A stretch of DNA of 35,284 nt from an uncultured Fretibacterium sp. Its GTDB lineage: Bacteria > Synergistota > Synergistia > Synergistales > Aminobacteriaceae. Positions 33,161 to 35,284 of the stretch are shown here, one piece after another; position 1 is the stretch's first letter, and the number at the start of each line of letters is the position of its first letter. The notes beneath the pieces were generated by a model. That model was not told the DNA's origin. It ran no database searches and saw only the letters and a program-made list of their open reading frames with translations. The stretch lies in contig NZ_CAUUWA010000021.1 of the NCBI RefSeq assembly GCF_963548695.1, forward strand, positions 1 through 35,284, given 5' to 3'. A program made the position numbers and the translations under genes.

Positions 33161-33327
33161 CATATCATGGAGGCGAGAGACCGATGGAGACGTTTTCGGA
33201 GGTCCAAAGCCTAGGGCCGTGCAGCGAGGAGGCCGAGGCGGCGCTGACCGACGAGGTGATGCTGTCGCTGTGGTACGGCGGCTTGAACAGGATTTACGTG
33301 CAGAAATTCCGTGGCGAGGGACGGTGG
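33161..33327 (+). repeat. 167-bp repeat, copy 3
   Basis: 163 of 167 bases match copies 1 and 2; the differences are one in the leader, one silent in codon 10 and two near codon 44. Confidence 0.9.
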
Positions 33328-33801
33328 ATTTTCTGTCCCGCTTCCTCTACGCCTAAAGATTTTTTGCGGGCCTGGGCTTCGGACAATCCCCACATGCGTG
33401 CCTTTGCCTACTATTGTAAGGCTGTGTGGCCTTTCCTGTGCGCGGCTTCCGGAGTTCTGTTCCTGGGAAATTGGAGTATGGTCAATTTCATGAATGACAT
33501 CAAACACCGCTCCGTACAGGATAGTTTAGGACCGTTTCTTTATGTTTTGATCGTTGTTTTCATTATTTTGGGTGTTCCGATCTTCATGCTGTCCTGCGAT
33601 GTATATGGGGAATGGATAAAATGTTACCGTGCGTTGAATTGTGCTTTGGAGCAGGGGGATGACCCGGACCTTTCCGACCGGGCGCGCATGGCGGAGATGC
33701 GCCGGACCGTTCTGGGCTGGGCGTGGAACAGCGGATACGTCCGGTACGATCAAGAAAGAAAAGATTGGCGATTAACCCCTGGAGGAAGGAGGCGTTCATG
33801 A
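33184..33801 (+). CDS. A-type array membrane protein (A5)
   Basis: 205 aa. First 48 residues as A1 except one (Glu44 to Gly), then a divergent centre: two membrane segments with external loop NWSMVNFMNDIKHRSVQDSLG. Conserved end DDPDLSDRARMAEMRRTVLGW. The 88-base gap before it lacks the perfect GC hairpin of A1 and A2 but keeps GGATTCGCATATCATGG. The stop overlaps B5 as ATGA. Confidence 0.85.
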   Translation: METFSEVQSLGPCSEEAEAALTDEVMLSLWYGGLNRIYVQKFRGEGRWIFCPASSTPKDFLRAWASDNPHMRAFAYYCKAVWPFLCAASGVLFLGNWSMVNFMNDIKHRSVQDSLGPFLYVLIVVFIILGVPIFMLSCDVYGEWIKCYRALNCALEQGDDPDLSDRARMAEMRRTVLGWAWNSGYVRYDQERKDWRLTPGGRRRS

Positions 33802-34715
33802 CAAGTCTGAGATTTGCTCTGGGAAGCTTATGGTTGATGGCAGTGTGCTTTTTTGTGTTTTTCATTCCCTGTAGACACCTTTGGCATTCGCAGACCTGCG
33901 TTTCCTTCCGACCAAGAGCTCAAGAAAGTTCCTTTGTTGTCTTTGGGGCGATGAAGACGCTCTGTTTTATGGGGTCCGTTACCGCAATGGGGCTGGCCGG
34001 GATTGTGGGGTATGAGGAGTTTTGTGCCTGCACAGCTTGGACGCTGTTTGTATTGGGGGTCTCGATGCTTTACTTCGAAGCTCCCGTCCGGGGTCTGTTC
34101 GATGCGGACGACGAAGAAGTGCTGAGGGACGAGGAAATGCTTGCCCTGTGGTATGGGGGCCTGAACGTGAAATATCTTGAGAAGGAGAAGGAATCGTATC
34201 GCACGGAACGTTATAGCCCTTTATCGGGACGAGCAGGAGAAATCAACTTTCTGCGAACGATCGCTTGGGCCTGGGACAACCCAAGCCTGCGTGTCGCAGC
34301 CTATTATTTCAAAGGGCAGGGAGCCCTTTTTCTCGTATCGTTTCTGATGCTTCTGGCAGTGGCGCACTTGTATGGAACTGTTGCGAGCTTCCGGGGTTCG
34401 ACATATGAACTTGCTCGAAATGCGGCATCTTTCTCGTTTTCTTGGCTTGACGTATGGTTCGACGTTATGATGGTCTTGTTCTGCGTCGTATTCTTTTTCT
34501 TCGCCAATGCCATCCGCAGGGAGTGGATGCCGCACTGCCGGGGGCTGATTCTTGCACTGAAGGAAGGGCGGGACCCGGACCTTTCCGACCGGGCGCGCAT
34601 GGCCGAGATGCGCCGGACCGTTCTGGGATGGGGTGTGAACAGCGGCTATGTCCGCTACGATCGGGATCGGGGCGTCTGGCAGCTGAATGCGCAAAAGGGG
34701 CGGATAATCGGATGA
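33798..34715 (+). CDS. B-type array membrane protein (B5)
   Basis: 305 aa. The closest relative in the window is B2: both have the charged insert after LWYGGLN (KEKESYRTERY here, KKMESYRSEHR in B2), and a near-identical last 75 codons. C-like part with IPCRHLWHS, three membrane segments, YFEAPVRGLFDADDEE. A-like part AWAWDNPSLR, two membrane segments, REWMPHCRGL, DPDLSDRARMAEMRRTVLGWG. The stop overlaps C5. Confidence 0.85.
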   Translation: MTSLRFALGSLWLMAVCFFVFFIPCRHLWHSQTCVSFRPRAQESSFVVFGAMKTLCFMGSVTAMGLAGIVGYEEFCACTAWTLFVLGVSMLYFEAPVRGLFDADDEEVLRDEEMLALWYGGLNVKYLEKEKESYRTERYSPLSGRAGEINFLRTIAWAWDNPSLRVAAYYFKGQGALFLVSFLMLLAVAHLYGTVASFRGSTYELARNAASFSFSWLDVWFDVMMVLFCVVFFFFANAIRREWMPHCRGLILALKEGRDPDLSDRARMAEMRRTVLGWGVNSGYVRYDRDRGVWQLNAQKGRIIG

Positions 34716-34804
34716 TGAGCCGGCGATTGGCGCTGAGCCTGCTGTGGGTCATCGTTACGTTGGTCTGGATGCTTCCCGTTCCCTGCACATGGCTGCGGCG
34801 TGCA
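34491..34804 (+). repeat. 314-bp repeat, copy 2
   Basis: Gap-free 92% match to 30544-30857, covering the end of B5 and the start of C5. It shows a recent duplication or conversion of the B-C junction. Confidence 0.85.
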
Positions 34805-34999
34805 TCTCAAAGTAATAGGCGAAGTCCGTCCATTTTTGAGAGCGATGCCTGGTGTCATACAATCCAATTGGTTCTGCATACCTGCAGCGGCGTCCTGTTG
34901 GGGCTGGGAGTCATCTGGGATGAGTACACCTTTTGGTTTATCGTGGGAGCGCTTGCGATACACCTGCCTCTTTTCCTTACCTTTGGTGGAAGGAGATGA
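34712..34999 (+). CDS. C-type array membrane protein (C5)
   Basis: 95 aa, three predicted membrane segments; PVPCTWLRR after the first, VLLGLGVIWDEYTFW later. The first 30 codons are near-identical to C2, while the middle loop differs. ATG overlaps the B5 stop, and its own TGA overlaps the ATG of the B6 pseudogene. Confidence 0.8.
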   Translation: MMSRRLALSLLWVIVTLVWMLPVPCTWLRRASQSNRRSPSIFESDAWCHTIQLVLHTCSGVLLGLGVIWDEYTFWFIVGALAIHLPLFLTFGGRR

Positions 35000-35242
35000 C
35001 GACTCTGCGGTTCTCGCTGGGCATCTTATGGCTTATTGTATGTCTGGGGATGGTTCTGTACCCGCTACATATTGTCGCTTGATGTTTACAGCGAGTGGAT
35101 GCCTCGATGTCAGGCTCTGTCCCGTGCATTGCATGAGAGGCGGAACGCCCATGCCGCCGGGTTCTTCGAGACGATGCGGGAGGTGGGGGAAACGCTGTTC
35201 TCTAGCCTGCACAAACAATGGTCTTGGACAAAGACCTGCTAG
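34996..35242 (+). pseudogene. Collapsed B-type gene (B6)
   Basis: ATG 34996 begins MTTLRFSLGILWLIV, a B/C-type start, but stops after 28 codons. The other frame immediately continues with YILSLDVYSEWMPRCQALSRALHERRN, the sequence that follows the last membrane segment of A- and B-type proteins, and stops at 35242. The central 200 or more codons are deleted, the frame is broken at the join, and the conserved RDPDL end is missing. The rest of the window (35243-35284) shows nothing recognisable. Confidence 0.75.
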
Positions 35243-35284
35243 AAAAAGTCAAGGTGTTACTTGGGAAATTCTGGCAGCAGGGGG

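Overview
The window is about 35 kb of a GC-rich bacterial chromosome, probably from a member of the Synergistota (Synergistaceae-like). This is inference. It rests on a Bacillus-like tmk-yaaR-holB-ricT cluster in a genome that also has an S55 (SpoIVB-type) peptidase, the ftsY / hypothetical / DUF4416 / purB / xer order, and an outer-envelope-type lipoprotein. No rRNA or other decisive marker is present.

Left part (1-16.9 kb, all + strand): a structured non-coding leader and a good sigma70 promoter precede prfB, which keeps the programmed +1 frameshift. It is followed by a tightly packed, often ATGA-overlapping run: S55 peptidase, tmk, yaaR, holB, ricT, ftsY, an unknown protein, DUF4416, purB and a XerD-type recombinase. 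Smaller units follow: purine nucleoside phosphorylase and M23 peptidase; a dipeptide epimerase; a DUF819 membrane protein with a 14-bp minisatellite over its stop codon; a DJ-1 family protein; and a small unknown protein. The content is translation, nucleotide metabolism, replication, secretion and cell-wall recycling.

Middle part (17-24.2 kb): a minus-strand unit cobU, SbcC-like protein, GNAT acetyltransferase. The SbcC-like protein keeps its coiled coils and zinc hook but has lost the Walker A lysine, the ABC signature and the Walker B glutamate, and no SbcD partner is adjacent. Divergent from it lie cobS (with no canonical start codon at the expected place), a short CobU-like protein and a HAD phosphatase.

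Right part (24.3-35.3 kb): a near-consensus promoter drives a thrombospondin-type-3-repeat lipoprotein gene, interrupted by one apparent frameshift in a G4 run. Directly behind it is the most unusual feature: a translationally coupled tandem array of at least eleven paralogous membrane-protein genes or remnants that I do not recognise. They come in three types: A (about 200 aa, 2 predicted membrane segments), C (about 100 aa, 3 segments) and B (about 300 aa, which looks like C joined to A). The order is A-B-C / A-B-C / (A remnant)-B-[C::A fusion] / A-B-C-(B pseudogene). Gene ends are near-identical between copies (167 bp repeated three times; 314 bp repeated twice), whereas the central membrane segments and predicted extracytoplasmic loops diverge and are AT-richer. 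The pattern suggests ongoing duplication, gene conversion, fusion and decay of a membrane complex under diversifying pressure. Its function is unknown.
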